From contig MWCA01000040.1 in the NCBI GenBank assembly GCA_002069785.1, positions 1-49,321 of the forward strand: 49,321 nucleotides of DNA, written 5' to 3'. Positions 23,359-32,049 of this stretch are shown here, piece by piece (the stretch's first letter is position 1; each line of letters begins with the position of its first letter). Source of the stretch: Lentisphaerae bacterium ADurb.Bin242. GTDB taxonomy: Bacteria; Verrucomicrobiota; Lentisphaeria; Victivallales; UBA1829. Position numbers and translations under genes: made by a program. A model generated the notes under the pieces. It made no database searches and was not told the origin of the DNA. It saw only the letters and a list, made by a program, of their open reading frames with translations.

Positions 23359-23841
23359 ATGAACCCCCTTTTCAATGTCGTTCTGGTCGCGCCCGAAATT
23401 CCGCAGAATACCGGGAACATCGGCCGGATCTGCTCCTGTACCGGATGCCGTCTGCATCTGGTCAAGCCGATCGCATTTTCCCTCGACGACCGGCATGTGC
23501 GCCGCTCCGGAATGGATTACTGGAAGCATGTCGATTTCATCGTGCACGAGTCCTGGGAGGATTTCCTGAAAAAGGAATCCCCCGCGCACATGTATTTTTA
23601 TTCGACCCAGGCCCGGAAAGTGTATTGGGACTGTCCGATGGAAGATGGTTCGTATCTGGTGTTCGGCAGCGAGGGCTCCGGCCTTCCCCGGCCGATCCAC
23701 GACCGTTACGGCGAATTCTTCTACACCATTCCGATGCCGGGACAATTTTCCCGCAGCCTGAATCTGGCCAACTCCGCCGCCGTCGCGATTTACGAGGGGC
23801 TTCGCCGGCGGCGGCCGGACACCCCCGGGGAGAATTCATGA
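23359..23841 (+). CDS. trmL: tRNA (cytidine(34)-2'-O)-methyltransferase TrmL
   Basis: TrmL is a SPOUT-class enzyme that 2'-O-methylates the wobble base of certain leucine tRNAs using SAM. It has 160 residues, the family size. The start FNVVLVAPEIPQNTGNIGR is characteristic. The knot region is visible as YLVFGSEGSGLP, FYTIPM and RSLNLANSAAVAIYEGLRR. The C-terminal tail (RRRPDTPGENS) is short. Its stop overlaps the next gene's start (ATGA), so it is coupled with the membrane protein that follows, although the two functions have no obvious link. Confidence 0.95.
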   Translation: MNPLFNVVLVAPEIPQNTGNIGRICSCTGCRLHLVKPIAFSLDDRHVRRSGMDYWKHVDFIVHESWEDFLKKESPAHMYFYSTQARKVYWDCPMEDGSYLVFGSEGSGLPRPIHDRYGEFFYTIPMPGQFSRSLNLANSAAVAIYEGLRRRRPDTPGENS

Positions 23842-24857
23842 GCTTTTTCAGGAACCAATATGTTTCCCTTTCCCTGCGGATGCTGGTGGCGTGTCTCCTG
23901 CTCTGGTGGGTCATCCGGGGCATGAATTTCGGACAGATGAGCCATCTGACCGTGGGGGGCCTGGTTTTCAGCTTCGGCGCGGCGTTCCTCTGCATTTCCG
24001 TACAGGTATTGCTGACCGCGTGGCGCTGGCGCATGCTCCTGGAGGGACAGAACATCGCCCTTTCCTTCTACCGCTGTCTTTCCCTGACGTTTCAGGGAAT
24101 GATGTTCTCCCTGTTCATGCCCGGCGGAGCGGTGGGCGGCGACCTGCTGAAAGCCGCTTTCCTGACGCGGGAAACGGAAAAAGGGCGGAAGCTGGAGGGC
24201 GTGACCACCATTTTCATCGACCGCGTCGTCGGGATGCTCGGATTGTTCTCTCTGGTGCTGATCATCGCGGCTTTCTGCTTCCCGGCAATCCTGCGCTTTA
24301 CTCCCAGCATCCGGATGCTGGTACTGATTCTTCTTCTTGCCTGTGCGGCCGGAGTTGCCGCCGGACTGGTTCTTTTCTTTCAGGACATCATTTTCCGGTT
24401 CAAACCGCTGGCGTTCTGTCTCCGGAAGGCGGACGGCTTTGCAAAGGGACGGATTTCCCGGATTCTGGCGTCCGTGGAGATCTGCCGGAAAGAAGGCTGG
24501 ATTCTGTTCCGCACGTTCCTTATGAGCCTGCTGGTGATTCATCCGCTTCTGCTTGCGGGCGTGTTTTTCATCATGGCGGGGATTTCCGGCCGGTTCCCCG
24601 ATCCTCTGGCCGCTTTTCTGGCAGCCTCGCTGGGCAATGCGGCGTCCGCGGTGCCGGTGACGCCGGGCGGGCTCGGAACCCGCGACAAGGTGACCGAAGT
24701 GGTCCTGAACGCATTCGGGTTCGATCCCGGCATTTCCTCCCTGACGCCGATTCTTTATTCGACTGCGACCATCTGTGCGGCGCTGGTCGGAGTTTTCTTC
24801 TTTCTTGCGGATTCCCTGTTGCGGAAAAAGAATCCCCCGAATCCGGAAAAACAGTGA
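23838..24857 (+). CDS. Flippase-like membrane protein (lysylphosphatidylglycerol synthase TM family)
   Basis: This is a 339-residue integral membrane protein of the UPF0104/MprF-TM group, whose members include lipid flippases. The ATG at 23838 overlaps the trmL stop (ATGA) and has GGGGAG upstream; the longer open frame is trmL read out of frame. About eight hydrophobic segments are visible. Family motifs are SLFMPGGAVGGDLLKAAFL, IFIDRVVGMLGLFSLV and VPVTPGGLGTRDKVTE. There is no soluble synthase domain. A DUF2156 protein that resembles the MprF synthase half is encoded far away at 45155-46054. The lipid moved is not known. Confidence 0.9.
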   Translation: MSFFRNQYVSLSLRMLVACLLLWWVIRGMNFGQMSHLTVGGLVFSFGAAFLCISVQVLLTAWRWRMLLEGQNIALSFYRCLSLTFQGMMFSLFMPGGAVGGDLLKAAFLTRETEKGRKLEGVTTIFIDRVVGMLGLFSLVLIIAAFCFPAILRFTPSIRMLVLILLLACAAGVAAGLVLFFQDIIFRFKPLAFCLRKADGFAKGRISRILASVEICRKEGWILFRTFLMSLLVIHPLLLAGVFFIMAGISGRFPDPLAAFLAASLGNAASAVPVTPGGLGTRDKVTEVVLNAFGFDPGISSLTPILYSTATICAALVGVFFFLADSLLRKKNPPNPEKQ

Positions 24858-24884
24858 ATCCGGGGGAATCCGCAGCGCCGTCCG

Positions 24885-26960
24885 TTATTTTCCGACGGTT
24901 GCGCGGTAGGCTTTCAAGGTGGCGTTCAGGAAGACATTCAGCCGCTCCAGTTTCCATTCCAGCCGCTTTCTATCCGTGACGTATTCCATGGTGGGCTCCC
25001 AGCCGAGACGCGAATCCGTCTCGACCAGCGGAAGGGTCTCCTTCACATTTTCCATTTCATCGCGCGCAATCTCTTCCATTTCATGGAGAATTGTGTGCGC
25101 GGCGTCAAAATCGTATTCCACTTCCAGACGTTTGTTGAGGAGCCACCAGCGCTTGATGCCGACGAGCGTCCGCAGCGTATGATGGAAAAACTTACCGATG
25201 TTGGCCTGAAACACCGCCTCTTCCCGCTTGTTTTCCGGGACGAGCGCCAGCGCTTCGTCCATGCGTTCCACTCCTTTGCCCCAGCGGTCGCGGGCGCGGC
25301 TCATCAGGCGGATGTCCTCGTGAATCCGGCGTCCGATGTTGGAGTGTCCTTCCACGTGCTCCGGCTGGTAGAATTCCATGAGAATGCCGCGTTTGTATCC
25401 GCGATAGGCATGGGCGTCGTAGGGGAAGACCATTTTCTGTTCGGTGTAAGGATACAGAAGCGGCTGGAAAATGAAGGGATAGCTCGGGCCGACGCGGAGC
25501 GGTCCGCACTGGTCGTCGAAACCGGGAGTGAACGAGTTCATGGCGTCGCTCCAGAGCTGCCACGCCTCGATGACTTTGTCCGCGGCGGCCGCGCCGAAGT
25601 CGCGCTGTGCGATCCTCCGCAGGATTTCGTCGGGGTCCGCGCCCGGAGACCAGAAGCACCACTTCGCGCATTCGGCGACAGGACCCGGAAACCAGCCGTA
25701 ATGATGGGAATCCATGATGCCGGTCAGATTCCATTTCCGATGGGCGTCCAGCAGGGAGCGGAAACGTTTGAACCACTGCTGGGGAACGGGGATGTAGGGC
25801 AGGACGCCGCAGTCCCAGGTGGCTCCGGCGGTGTTGGAAATCGTATAGAGCGGGAGTTTCCGTCCGGCGGCGGCTTCGGCCTCGCTGGTGAAATAATCGC
25901 CGGGGCCGGGAAAGGTGATCGTATAGTCCGGCACGCGCATGAGGTGGTTTTCATACGGGATCTGCTGGAACATCTCGAAGGTGACTTCCAGCGTGACATC
26001 GGACGGCAGCTTGTCGATCAGGGCGAGGCGGACATCCTTGTCTTTGCTGCCCCAGTTGTAGGTCCAGAAAACGACATCGACTTCCGGCTGATACTTCCGG
26101 ACGGCCTTCTTGACCGCGTCGAGCCATTGCGGATAGTCGTCCGCCGGAAAAAATCCGGAAATGGCGCGCGGATCGGCCACGATCTGCCCGTTGCCGTGCC
26201 CGAGGGTGTCCGCCGGACGCACCCGCGGGTCCTTGCTGGGAAACTGGCAGGACTCCCCCACGAGGATCAGGCCTTTTACGCCCGTGCAATTTCGGAAAAC
26301 CTCTCCGAAATTGCGGTCGAAAAACGCTTCGGCGTCGGGGTCGTCCGGATGCTTGAAACTGTTCAGATAGCTGTAGAAATACACGCCCAGCCCGAATTTT
26401 GCCGCGCGGCGGATGAGATCATTGAAGTCCAGATAGCCGTGCGTGGTCCGGTCGACGCCCTTCACGAAGAGCAGAATATGGTCGAACCCGGCGTGCGCGA
26501 TCGCGTTCAGGTGGGAATCGGGGAATCGGTCCAGCCCCCAGCCGGAATGGGTCATGCGCGGGGTGAAGACCGGATCGCGCCGCCCGGCTCCCTGTTTGAG
26601 GAACGGCGCTTCCCGCAATCGGATCGTATCCTCCAGCCAGTAGACGCCCCGGCGGGCGTTGCCGCGCAGCGTGATGGAATCGGGCGTGACTTCCCAGTCG
26701 AAGCCTTTGTCGCCGGGGATTTCTTCCAGACGGACGACGTTTCTGTCCGCCCGGCCGACCGGGAGGGAGAAGCCGAGGCTGACTTCGCAGAAATCGCGCA
26801 GGTCCCATGCGGCGGTCCCTTCCACGGGCGGCCCGTCGAAAGAGATCGTCCACGAGGCGTCGAGCCGGGTTTCCCCGGCCTCCACGGTTTTGGACGGGTC
26901 CACGATATCGGGTTTGTGAACCGCGTCGAGGCGTTTTCGGAAGTCATACCGGTTTTCCAT
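24885..26960 (-). CDS. Putative glycoside hydrolase, GH20b-like N-domain plus TIM barrel
   Basis: This is a 691-residue protein without a signal peptide, so probably cytoplasmic. Residues about 60-120 look like the GH20b/alpha-glucuronidase N-domain (DSITLRGNARRGVYWLEDTI). A TIM barrel follows, opening with FTPRMTHSGWGLDRFPDSHLNAI and carrying LLFVKGV, GLGVYFYSYL, KGLILVGESCQF, VVFWTYNWG and MDSHHYGWFPG. The Glu in LVGESCQF is a candidate acid, but I cannot assign the pair. The C-terminal 200 residues look alpha-helical (EMEEIARDEMENVKETL). It follows a secreted DUF4838 protein by 14 bases and is last in that unit. It does not fit a GH family I can name. Confidence 0.75.
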   Translation of the reverse strand: MENRYDFRKRLDAVHKPDIVDPSKTVEAGETRLDASWTISFDGPPVEGTAAWDLRDFCEVSLGFSLPVGRADRNVVRLEEIPGDKGFDWEVTPDSITLRGNARRGVYWLEDTIRLREAPFLKQGAGRRDPVFTPRMTHSGWGLDRFPDSHLNAIAHAGFDHILLFVKGVDRTTHGYLDFNDLIRRAAKFGLGVYFYSYLNSFKHPDDPDAEAFFDRNFGEVFRNCTGVKGLILVGESCQFPSKDPRVRPADTLGHGNGQIVADPRAISGFFPADDYPQWLDAVKKAVRKYQPEVDVVFWTYNWGSKDKDVRLALIDKLPSDVTLEVTFEMFQQIPYENHLMRVPDYTITFPGPGDYFTSEAEAAAGRKLPLYTISNTAGATWDCGVLPYIPVPQQWFKRFRSLLDAHRKWNLTGIMDSHHYGWFPGPVAECAKWCFWSPGADPDEILRRIAQRDFGAAAADKVIEAWQLWSDAMNSFTPGFDDQCGPLRVGPSYPFIFQPLLYPYTEQKMVFPYDAHAYRGYKRGILMEFYQPEHVEGHSNIGRRIHEDIRLMSRARDRWGKGVERMDEALALVPENKREEAVFQANIGKFFHHTLRTLVGIKRWWLLNKRLEVEYDFDAAHTILHEMEEIARDEMENVKETLPLVETDSRLGWEPTMEYVTDRKRLEWKLERLNVFLNATLKAYRATVGK

Positions 26961-26974
26961 GAAAAAATCCTGTT

Positions 26975-29812
26975 TTATTTTATGAGCTTGACGGAGACAT
27001 CGTCCAGTGTGAATTCAAAATAGGATTGCAGCAGCAGTCCGGCCCATTCGTCGGGCGCGATGGTGTATTCCGCCGTGAAGATTTTCGGTTCCTTCTCCAG
27101 CGGGAATTCGGCGACTTTCACGGTCGGCAGGAATTTCCGGGTATAACCGTGTTTCGCCTTGGGGTCGGGCGTGTCCGAATAGCGGAGGAAGTTCAGGTTC
27201 AGCGTCTTTGCGCCGGACGCCTTCAACGAAACCGAAATCTTCCGGGGCGTTTTGCTTTGCCAGAGTGCCGGATCGGTCAGAAGCTGATAGCACGACCCGC
27301 CGTTCTTGAAATAAGCCGCATACCCGTTCCCTTTCCGGATGAATTCCGCATTTTTGTCCGTGGTCCAGAAAAGCGCCTTGCCGTCCTTGACGTCGTCGAA
27401 GGAACCGTTCCGGAGATAGGGCGAACCGATTTCCAGCGCACGGTAGGCGATGGTGTCGTGATAGCCCGCCCCGTCGATGGAATAATTTCCGGCGAAGCCC
27501 TCGTCCTTGATCTTGCGGTTCCGGGCGAAGTGGATGCGCCAGAGGGCGCCGCGCTCGAACGGGCCGATCTTGGTGGCCGGGACTTTGAGTTCCATTACAT
27601 AGCGGTCGTCCAGGACTTTCGTTTTGACTTCCGCACCCAGGTCATATTTCGCATTGGATCCGGGGCAGATGGCGTCGAAGACGGTGCCCTTCGTATTGAC
27701 TGCGATCTGATAATAGGTGTTGGCGGCGGTGGGCGGATAGAGGAACAGTTCCATGCCGTCCTCTCCCCAGACGGGACCGTCCTTTTCCGCGGCGGCCTTG
27801 AGTTTGCCAGGCTGCGGTTCCAGGGCGGTGATCAGGAAATAGAGATTCCGGTCGTCGGAAAGGATGCCGACGGTCGTTTTGAGCGGAGCCGGAATGTCCG
27901 CGTGCGCATCGGTGAAGGTTTCCTTGAAGGCGTCGGTGTAGAAGGCGCCCGCCCACGCGGGGTCCTTGCCGTCGCCGTCGATCACGACCGGACCGTTGGC
28001 CCTGGGGGCGCGGAAGGCGTTTCCGAACTTCGATTTGAACACTTCATTCGGCTTGATCCAGTATTTCTCCAGCCAGGTTTTATCGAGCCCGATCCGGTGG
28101 AGGAGAATCTTGTCGCTCCCGGCGAGTTTTTCGGCTTCGGCCAGATACCCGAGGAGCGCCTCTTTGCTGCCGGGCGTGTTCAGAAGCGTGGCGGACCGCT
28201 GGTCTCCGGTGGGATATCCCATATCATTGGCGCCGTTTTCCCAGAGTTTGCGCCGGAGATCATGATACTTCTTCATGGCCGGATAGGCGGCACCGTAATA
28301 TTTGCTTTCGGCGTCAGCAAGGACTTCGTCCACATTCAGGTCCGGGTCCCAGAGAAGTTTTCCGGTCACATAGAGCCATTGCCAGCAGGAGGGGAAGATT
28401 TCTTTTCGTTGTTCTTGGTTATTCCCGATGAGCTTGCTGTCTGGAAAAGACGCCTCTTCCTTGTATCCGATTATTCCCAGTTTTTTATAGAGCTTGAGGT
28501 CGTGCGCCTGTGTCCGTTCATGCGGAACGTAAAGCGGAGGAGTGCAGGTGAAATATTCATATGTATAGATCGTGGGAGAAAGTTTGAGCCAATCCTTCAG
28601 AAGTGAATACTGCTTTGCATTTCTGGGACACTCCGGATCGTCCAGCTTGTGGCCGTAGCAGCGCCCGTGGATGCAGTACTGCACTTCCATGCGGGGATCG
28701 ATCTTCACGTCTTTCGGGATTTCCCGGTAGGTATGGTAGGCCCACACATAGAGGCGGGCGTCCGGGCGCTTCTCATACACTTTTCCGGCAATTTTCTGTA
28801 CGACCGTATGAAAACGGTTGGTCACGTTCAGGTAGTTGTATTTGTCGGACCGGTCGAGCTTGCGGCACTCCGCGCATTCACACCAGCCGACCGAGGTGTC
28901 GGCCATCCCGAACAGATAGCCGGCCTTGTCGCTTCCGTATTTTTCGATTTGCGAAAGGATATAGTCGGCGAGCCGCTGCTGAACTTCCGGATGGCTGATG
29001 CAATACTGGTAGCATTGGTGTCCGCCGTCAAACAAAGTCCGCTTGCCGTCGAGCAGCGAAAAATATTCCGGGTGGGTCTTGAAAAGTTCGGCCGGGACCG
29101 CCTTGGAAAAGGTGGTGTGTCCGCCCCCGCCGGAAAGGACCTCGTCCGGGGTGCGCGGCAGGAAGAATTCCGCAAATTCTTTGTTTTTGTCCGGGCGGGA
29201 TCCATAGGGCGGCGGCGCCTGGAACCCGTTGCGGACCGCCCACGCGATGCTGTTTTTCGGAATGACGTTCCAATACGACCCGCACTGATCCAGCTTGCGG
29301 CGGGTGAACCAGGGTTCCCGGTACAGCTCGAAGTCCGGGAAGGAGATGTTTTCGTTTGCGGGAATAAATTCGCCGCTGTCGGACGGGGTGGCGGGTTTCA
29401 GCCAGCGCACGCCGAGCTTGTCTTCGAGGAACTGATACGTCCCGTACAGTTCGGCGACCCTTTTTTTCCCGAGGATATACAGCCGGCCGCCTTTTGCCGC
29501 AATGACGAAGGCCTCGTTTTTCTTTCCATCCCGGAGTTTTTTCAGCAGGGCGGGCGGCGCTTCCTTCACCGTGTCGAGCGTGCCGAGGACGATCTGTTTT
29601 TCCGCATCGCTTTTTCCCTGAACGACGGACAGCGTTTTCCCGCTGACTTTCTTCACGTATTCGGAAAGCTCCTTCGCGGCCAGAACCGTGCTTGGCTCGG
29701 CCTTCTCCGGGAGGACGATCACCGGAAGCGTTTTTCCGGCCGTGAGGTCGAAGGCGGAAAGGGGCATTCCGCAGAGGAGGGTGATTCCGGCAAGCCATGA
29801 AAACAGTTTCAT
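26975..29812 (-). CDS. Secreted DUF4838 protein with carbohydrate-binding-like C-terminus
   Basis: This is a 945-residue exported protein. The signal peptide is MKLFSWLAGITLLCGMPLSA. An alpha-glucuronidase-like N-domain follows (VLAAKELSEYVKKVSGKTL, then LYGTYQFLEDKLGVRWLKP), then the DUF4838 barrel (HPEYFSLLDGKRT, YLFGMADTSVGWCECAEC, VWAYHTYREIP, CIHGRCYGHKLDDPEC, YTYEYFTCT). From about residue 620 there is a CBM9-like module (PVVIDGDGKDPAWAGAFYTD, then WGEDGMELFLYP), and the end is a jelly-roll-like segment (YLRNGSFDDVKDGKALFW). DUF4838 proteins are common in glycan-degrading PVC and Bacteroidota bacteria, but their reaction is not established. It lies between a prepilin-like gene and a glycosidase-like gene on the same strand. 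Confidence 0.87.
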   Translation of the reverse strand: MKLFSWLAGITLLCGMPLSAFDLTAGKTLPVIVLPEKAEPSTVLAAKELSEYVKKVSGKTLSVVQGKSDAEKQIVLGTLDTVKEAPPALLKKLRDGKKNEAFVIAAKGGRLYILGKKRVAELYGTYQFLEDKLGVRWLKPATPSDSGEFIPANENISFPDFELYREPWFTRRKLDQCGSYWNVIPKNSIAWAVRNGFQAPPPYGSRPDKNKEFAEFFLPRTPDEVLSGGGGHTTFSKAVPAELFKTHPEYFSLLDGKRTLFDGGHQCYQYCISHPEVQQRLADYILSQIEKYGSDKAGYLFGMADTSVGWCECAECRKLDRSDKYNYLNVTNRFHTVVQKIAGKVYEKRPDARLYVWAYHTYREIPKDVKIDPRMEVQYCIHGRCYGHKLDDPECPRNAKQYSLLKDWLKLSPTIYTYEYFTCTPPLYVPHERTQAHDLKLYKKLGIIGYKEEASFPDSKLIGNNQEQRKEIFPSCWQWLYVTGKLLWDPDLNVDEVLADAESKYYGAAYPAMKKYHDLRRKLWENGANDMGYPTGDQRSATLLNTPGSKEALLGYLAEAEKLAGSDKILLHRIGLDKTWLEKYWIKPNEVFKSKFGNAFRAPRANGPVVIDGDGKDPAWAGAFYTDAFKETFTDAHADIPAPLKTTVGILSDDRNLYFLITALEPQPGKLKAAAEKDGPVWGEDGMELFLYPPTAANTYYQIAVNTKGTVFDAICPGSNAKYDLGAEVKTKVLDDRYVMELKVPATKIGPFERGALWRIHFARNRKIKDEGFAGNYSIDGAGYHDTIAYRALEIGSPYLRNGSFDDVKDGKALFWTTDKNAEFIRKGNGYAAYFKNGGSCYQLLTDPALWQSKTPRKISVSLKASGAKTLNLNFLRYSDTPDPKAKHGYTRKFLPTVKVAEFPLEKEPKIFTAEYTIAPDEWAGLLLQSYFEFTLDDVSVKLIK

Positions 29813-29910
29813 CTTTGTTCCTTTCGTTCGTTCTATATTATAGAAATAAAAAAAATAGTCCTATTGACGGACGGTATGATTCCGGCGCCGCCGGGAATTC
29901 ATGCAGAGGT

Positions 29911-30648
29911 TCAGCGTTCGTCGTTGAAGAACATATTCCAGCCGTAGGCCGGATTCTTCCGGAGGTAACCGTCCCCGATTCCGAGAGTCGTGCCCACTCC
30001 CACGGGCGCATTCGGATTCGGGACGTTCACGTTTCCGGCATGGCCGTCCGCGTACAGGATTTTGATGTTTTTCTCATGACGGAACCCGTCGGGCAGATAA
30101 TTGCTCACGGTAGCACTGTATCCAGCGACAATGCTCGAGCCTTGCGGATTCACCAGCGTCTGGCGGGAATCCATGCACACGAATTGCTGGGAAGGAACGG
30201 TGCAGCGTCCCAGGTTGATGGGTACGGAACTTTTCAGGACCAAGGATAGGATATAGTAATTGTAGCCGTATTCGGAAATGCACGCATCCAGGCGCGATCC
30301 CATGGAGGTGTCATATTTCGCCTGGGAAGCCGGACAGTAGAACATTTTATAGGGCAGATATTTCAGGGAACGGCTCCTTTGCGTTCCGCTGGCGCCGTCA
30401 TGCCAGGCGAAGCCCCATATCCAGCTGTTTCCGAACATGGCATGCGGCGGAAAGTAGTTTTTAAAGTCGGAATGATAGATCTGCATGGCATATCCGACCT
30501 GCTTCAGGTTGTTGACGCACTGGATTCCCCGGGCCGTGCTTCGGGCTTTATTCAGTGCGGGCAGCAGCATTCCCGCAAGAATGGCGATGATCGCTATGAC
30601 AATCAGGAGTTCGATCAAAGTAAACACATTCCATCCTTTTCTGTTCAT
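29911..30648 (-). CDS. Prepilin-like protein (type II/IV N-terminal methylation motif)
   Basis: This is a 245-residue protein with the prepilin leader [16 protein letters not shown]; cleavage by a prepilin peptidase would be before TLIELL, followed by the hydrophobic helix ending [16 protein letters not shown]. The ATG at 30648 is chosen because AAGGAGCGGG lies upstream and the leader then has the normal short length. The rest resembles the large Victivallis/Planctomycete group ([31 protein letters not shown] and a C-terminal [17 protein letters not shown], the H-x-DG style ending). Single genes of this type are often next to glycosidase genes in these bacteria; whether they form pili or secretion pseudopili is not known. 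Confidence 0.9.
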   Translation of the reverse strand: MNRKGWNVFTLIELLIVIAIIAILAGMLLPALNKARSTARGIQCVNNLKQVGYAMQIYHSDFKNYFPPHAMFGNSWIWGFAWHDGASGTQRSRSLKYLPYKMFYCPASQAKYDTSMGSRLDACISEYGYNYYILSLVLKSSVPINLGRCTVPSQQFVCMDSRQTLVNPQGSSIVAGYSATVSNYLPDGFRHEKNIKILYADGHAGNVNVPNPNAPVGVGTTLGIGDGYLRKNPAYGWNMFFNDER

Positions 30649-30801
30649 TTTTTCCCGCTCCTTTTGGTTGACTTCATTTTTTTGCTCCGAATCCAATGAC
30701 CGACGTTTCGACGGCTGCAGAAATTCCGCATTGCCGCGGAGGATGACCGGACCGTTTTTTCTCATTCGGGTTTTCGGCCGACACTCCGTTTTTCAAAAAT
30801 A

Positions 30802-30817
30802 ATGCGAACGTTTGCAT
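30802..30817. promoter_or_regulatory. 16-bp palindromic operator at the prepilin-like gene promoter
   Basis: ATGCGAACGTTTGCAT is a 16-base palindrome with one mismatched pair, centred on AACGTT. It resembles LacI/GalR-family operators (central CG, A/T-flanked half-sites). It starts seven bases beyond the -10 box of the minus-strand promoter, so it covers the predicted +1 to +16, a classic repressor position. The regulator gene across the gap (30962-32032) is the nearest candidate, although its DNA-binding domain is GntR-like. Confidence 0.7.
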
Positions 30818-30823
30818 GATTTA

Positions 30824-30851
30824 ATTATAATCCTTTTCATTCTTTTGTCAA
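30824..30851 (-). promoter_or_regulatory. Consensus promoter of the prepilin/DUF4838/glycosidase unit
   Basis: On the minus strand TTGACA (30846-30851), a 16-base spacer and TATAAT (30824-30829), both hexamers matching the sigma-70 consensus exactly. The long leader (about 170 bases) to the ATG holds no ORF that I could support. Confidence 0.85.
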
Positions 30852-30892
30852 GTCCCGGTTCCGATAATTTTCAAAAAAAAATCAATTCCTCC

Positions 30893-30920
30893 TTGACTAT
30901 TTCTTCTGTTTGATTATAGT
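30893..30920 (+). promoter_or_regulatory. Promoter of the regulator/HexNAc-type operon
   Basis: TTGACT (30893-30898), a 16-base spacer and TATAGT (30915-30920) lie about 41 bases before the regulator ATG. The predicted start is near 30927. Confidence 0.8.
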
Positions 30921-30959
30921 TATACTTAAACAGGGTTTATTGTATAACAAAGGTATAAC
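30919..30959 (+). repeat. Three GTATAAC-type repeats, probable autoregulatory site
   Basis: GTTATAC (30919-30925) is the inverse complement of GTATAAC, which occurs at 30942-30948 and again at 30953-30959. The two direct copies sit in an 11-base repeat (GTATAACAAAG, GTATAACAAAT), one DNA turn apart. They lie between the -10 box and the ATG, where a bound GntR-type protein could block its own transcription or translation. Confidence 0.5.
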
Positions 30960-30961
30960 AA

Positions 30962-32032
30962 ATGCCGGAAGTCAAGACGGAGAACATTGTCCGCGAGCTC
31001 CTCGAAGGCGTTGCCACCGGAGCGCTGGGGCGTCCGGGCGACCGTTTCATGACGACCCGTGAACTGGCCGCGCGGAAAAAGATTTCCCTGAAAACCGCAT
31101 TCCGCATTCTGGGCCGGCTGAAAGAGGACGGCGTTCTGGAAAAATCCGGGCGCTGCCACCGGATCGCCCCGCTGCTGCCGCAGAACCGGACGGAAAACAG
31201 CCGGATGCTTCTCGGCTTCATGGCCACCTGTCTGGAGAGTCCTTACTTTGCCAAGCTGGCGTGCGATGCGGAGGAGCTTGCGCACTCCGTCGGCGCCGGC
31301 CTGATCATCGCGTCCAGCAACTACGATTTCGAAACCGAGTGCGAACGGCTGCGCATGTTCTGCCGCCAGGGGGTCAGCGGAATCCTGATCTGCCCGTGGG
31401 CGTCCACGCCCGAGCAGGAGGCGTTCTACGACACCCTTCCGGTTCCGTATGTGATGCTGGGGCGGCGTCTGGAAACCGTCGAGTGCGACGCGGTGCTGGT
31501 CAACAACCAGAAGGCGGCGCAGAAGATGGCCCGGCACCTGGTATCGCAGGGAATCCGGGAATTTGCCTACATCGGACAGGCCGGCAAGCTCAACGACCAA
31601 CGGCTGCTCGGGTTCCGCGCGGGGCTGATGGAGCAGGGCTTCTCCCTGCCCGAGAATCGTATCGTCCGGGCGGATTACAATTCCCCGGACCAATGCCGGA
31701 GCGCAATCCTGAAGCTGCTGAAAAAGCGGGGGAGGGGACCGATGGGAATTTTCTGCTATCACGACCTGTTCGCCACGCGGACGATCAACCTCTGCCATGA
31801 GCTCGGGATCGCGGTCCCGGACGACGTGGCCGTGGCCGGATTCGACGATCTTCCGGTGGCGTCGGAAATCTATCCGGCGCTGACCAGCGTCTCCTATCCG
31901 GTGAAGGATATGGCGCGCCTGGCGTTTGAATCTCTCTACGCCCGGATCAAATTCAAGACGCTGCGCGGGGGAGTCTGCCGCTATCTGGATTCGAAAATCG
32001 TCGTGCGCAACAGCACGCTTCTTCAAAAATAA
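30962..32032 (+). CDS. GntR/LacI-hybrid transcriptional regulator
   Basis: This is a 356-residue regulator. Residues 1-75 are a GntR-type winged helix (GDRFMTTRELAARKKISLKTAFRILGRLKEDGVLEK). The rest is a LacI/GalR-type periplasmic-binding-like sensor: MLLGFMATCLESPYFAKL, GVSGILICPW, YVMLGRRLE, REFAYIGQAGK and DDVAVAGFDDLPVASEIYPALTSVSYP. This AraR-like hybrid usually represses sugar genes until a sugar binds. It is the first gene of a probable operon with glycosidases (18 bases to the next gene) and is divergent from the prepilin/DUF4838 unit. Control of both sides is inferred from the operator-like repeats in the gap. The ligand is probably an amino sugar or oligosaccharide. Confidence 0.92.
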   Translation: MPEVKTENIVRELLEGVATGALGRPGDRFMTTRELAARKKISLKTAFRILGRLKEDGVLEKSGRCHRIAPLLPQNRTENSRMLLGFMATCLESPYFAKLACDAEELAHSVGAGLIIASSNYDFETECERLRMFCRQGVSGILICPWASTPEQEAFYDTLPVPYVMLGRRLETVECDAVLVNNQKAAQKMARHLVSQGIREFAYIGQAGKLNDQRLLGFRAGLMEQGFSLPENRIVRADYNSPDQCRSAILKLLKKRGRGPMGIFCYHDLFATRTINLCHELGIAVPDDVAVAGFDDLPVASEIYPALTSVSYPVKDMARLAFESLYARIKFKTLRGGVCRYLDSKIVVRNSTLLQK

Positions 32033-32049
32033 ACGGAAACCGCATCGAT

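Noticed and set aside
24829..24880. Inverted repeat around CCCCCG/CGGGGG at the end of the flippase-like gene
   Set aside because: Only about seven pairs, with no T-run on either strand; not convincing as a terminator.
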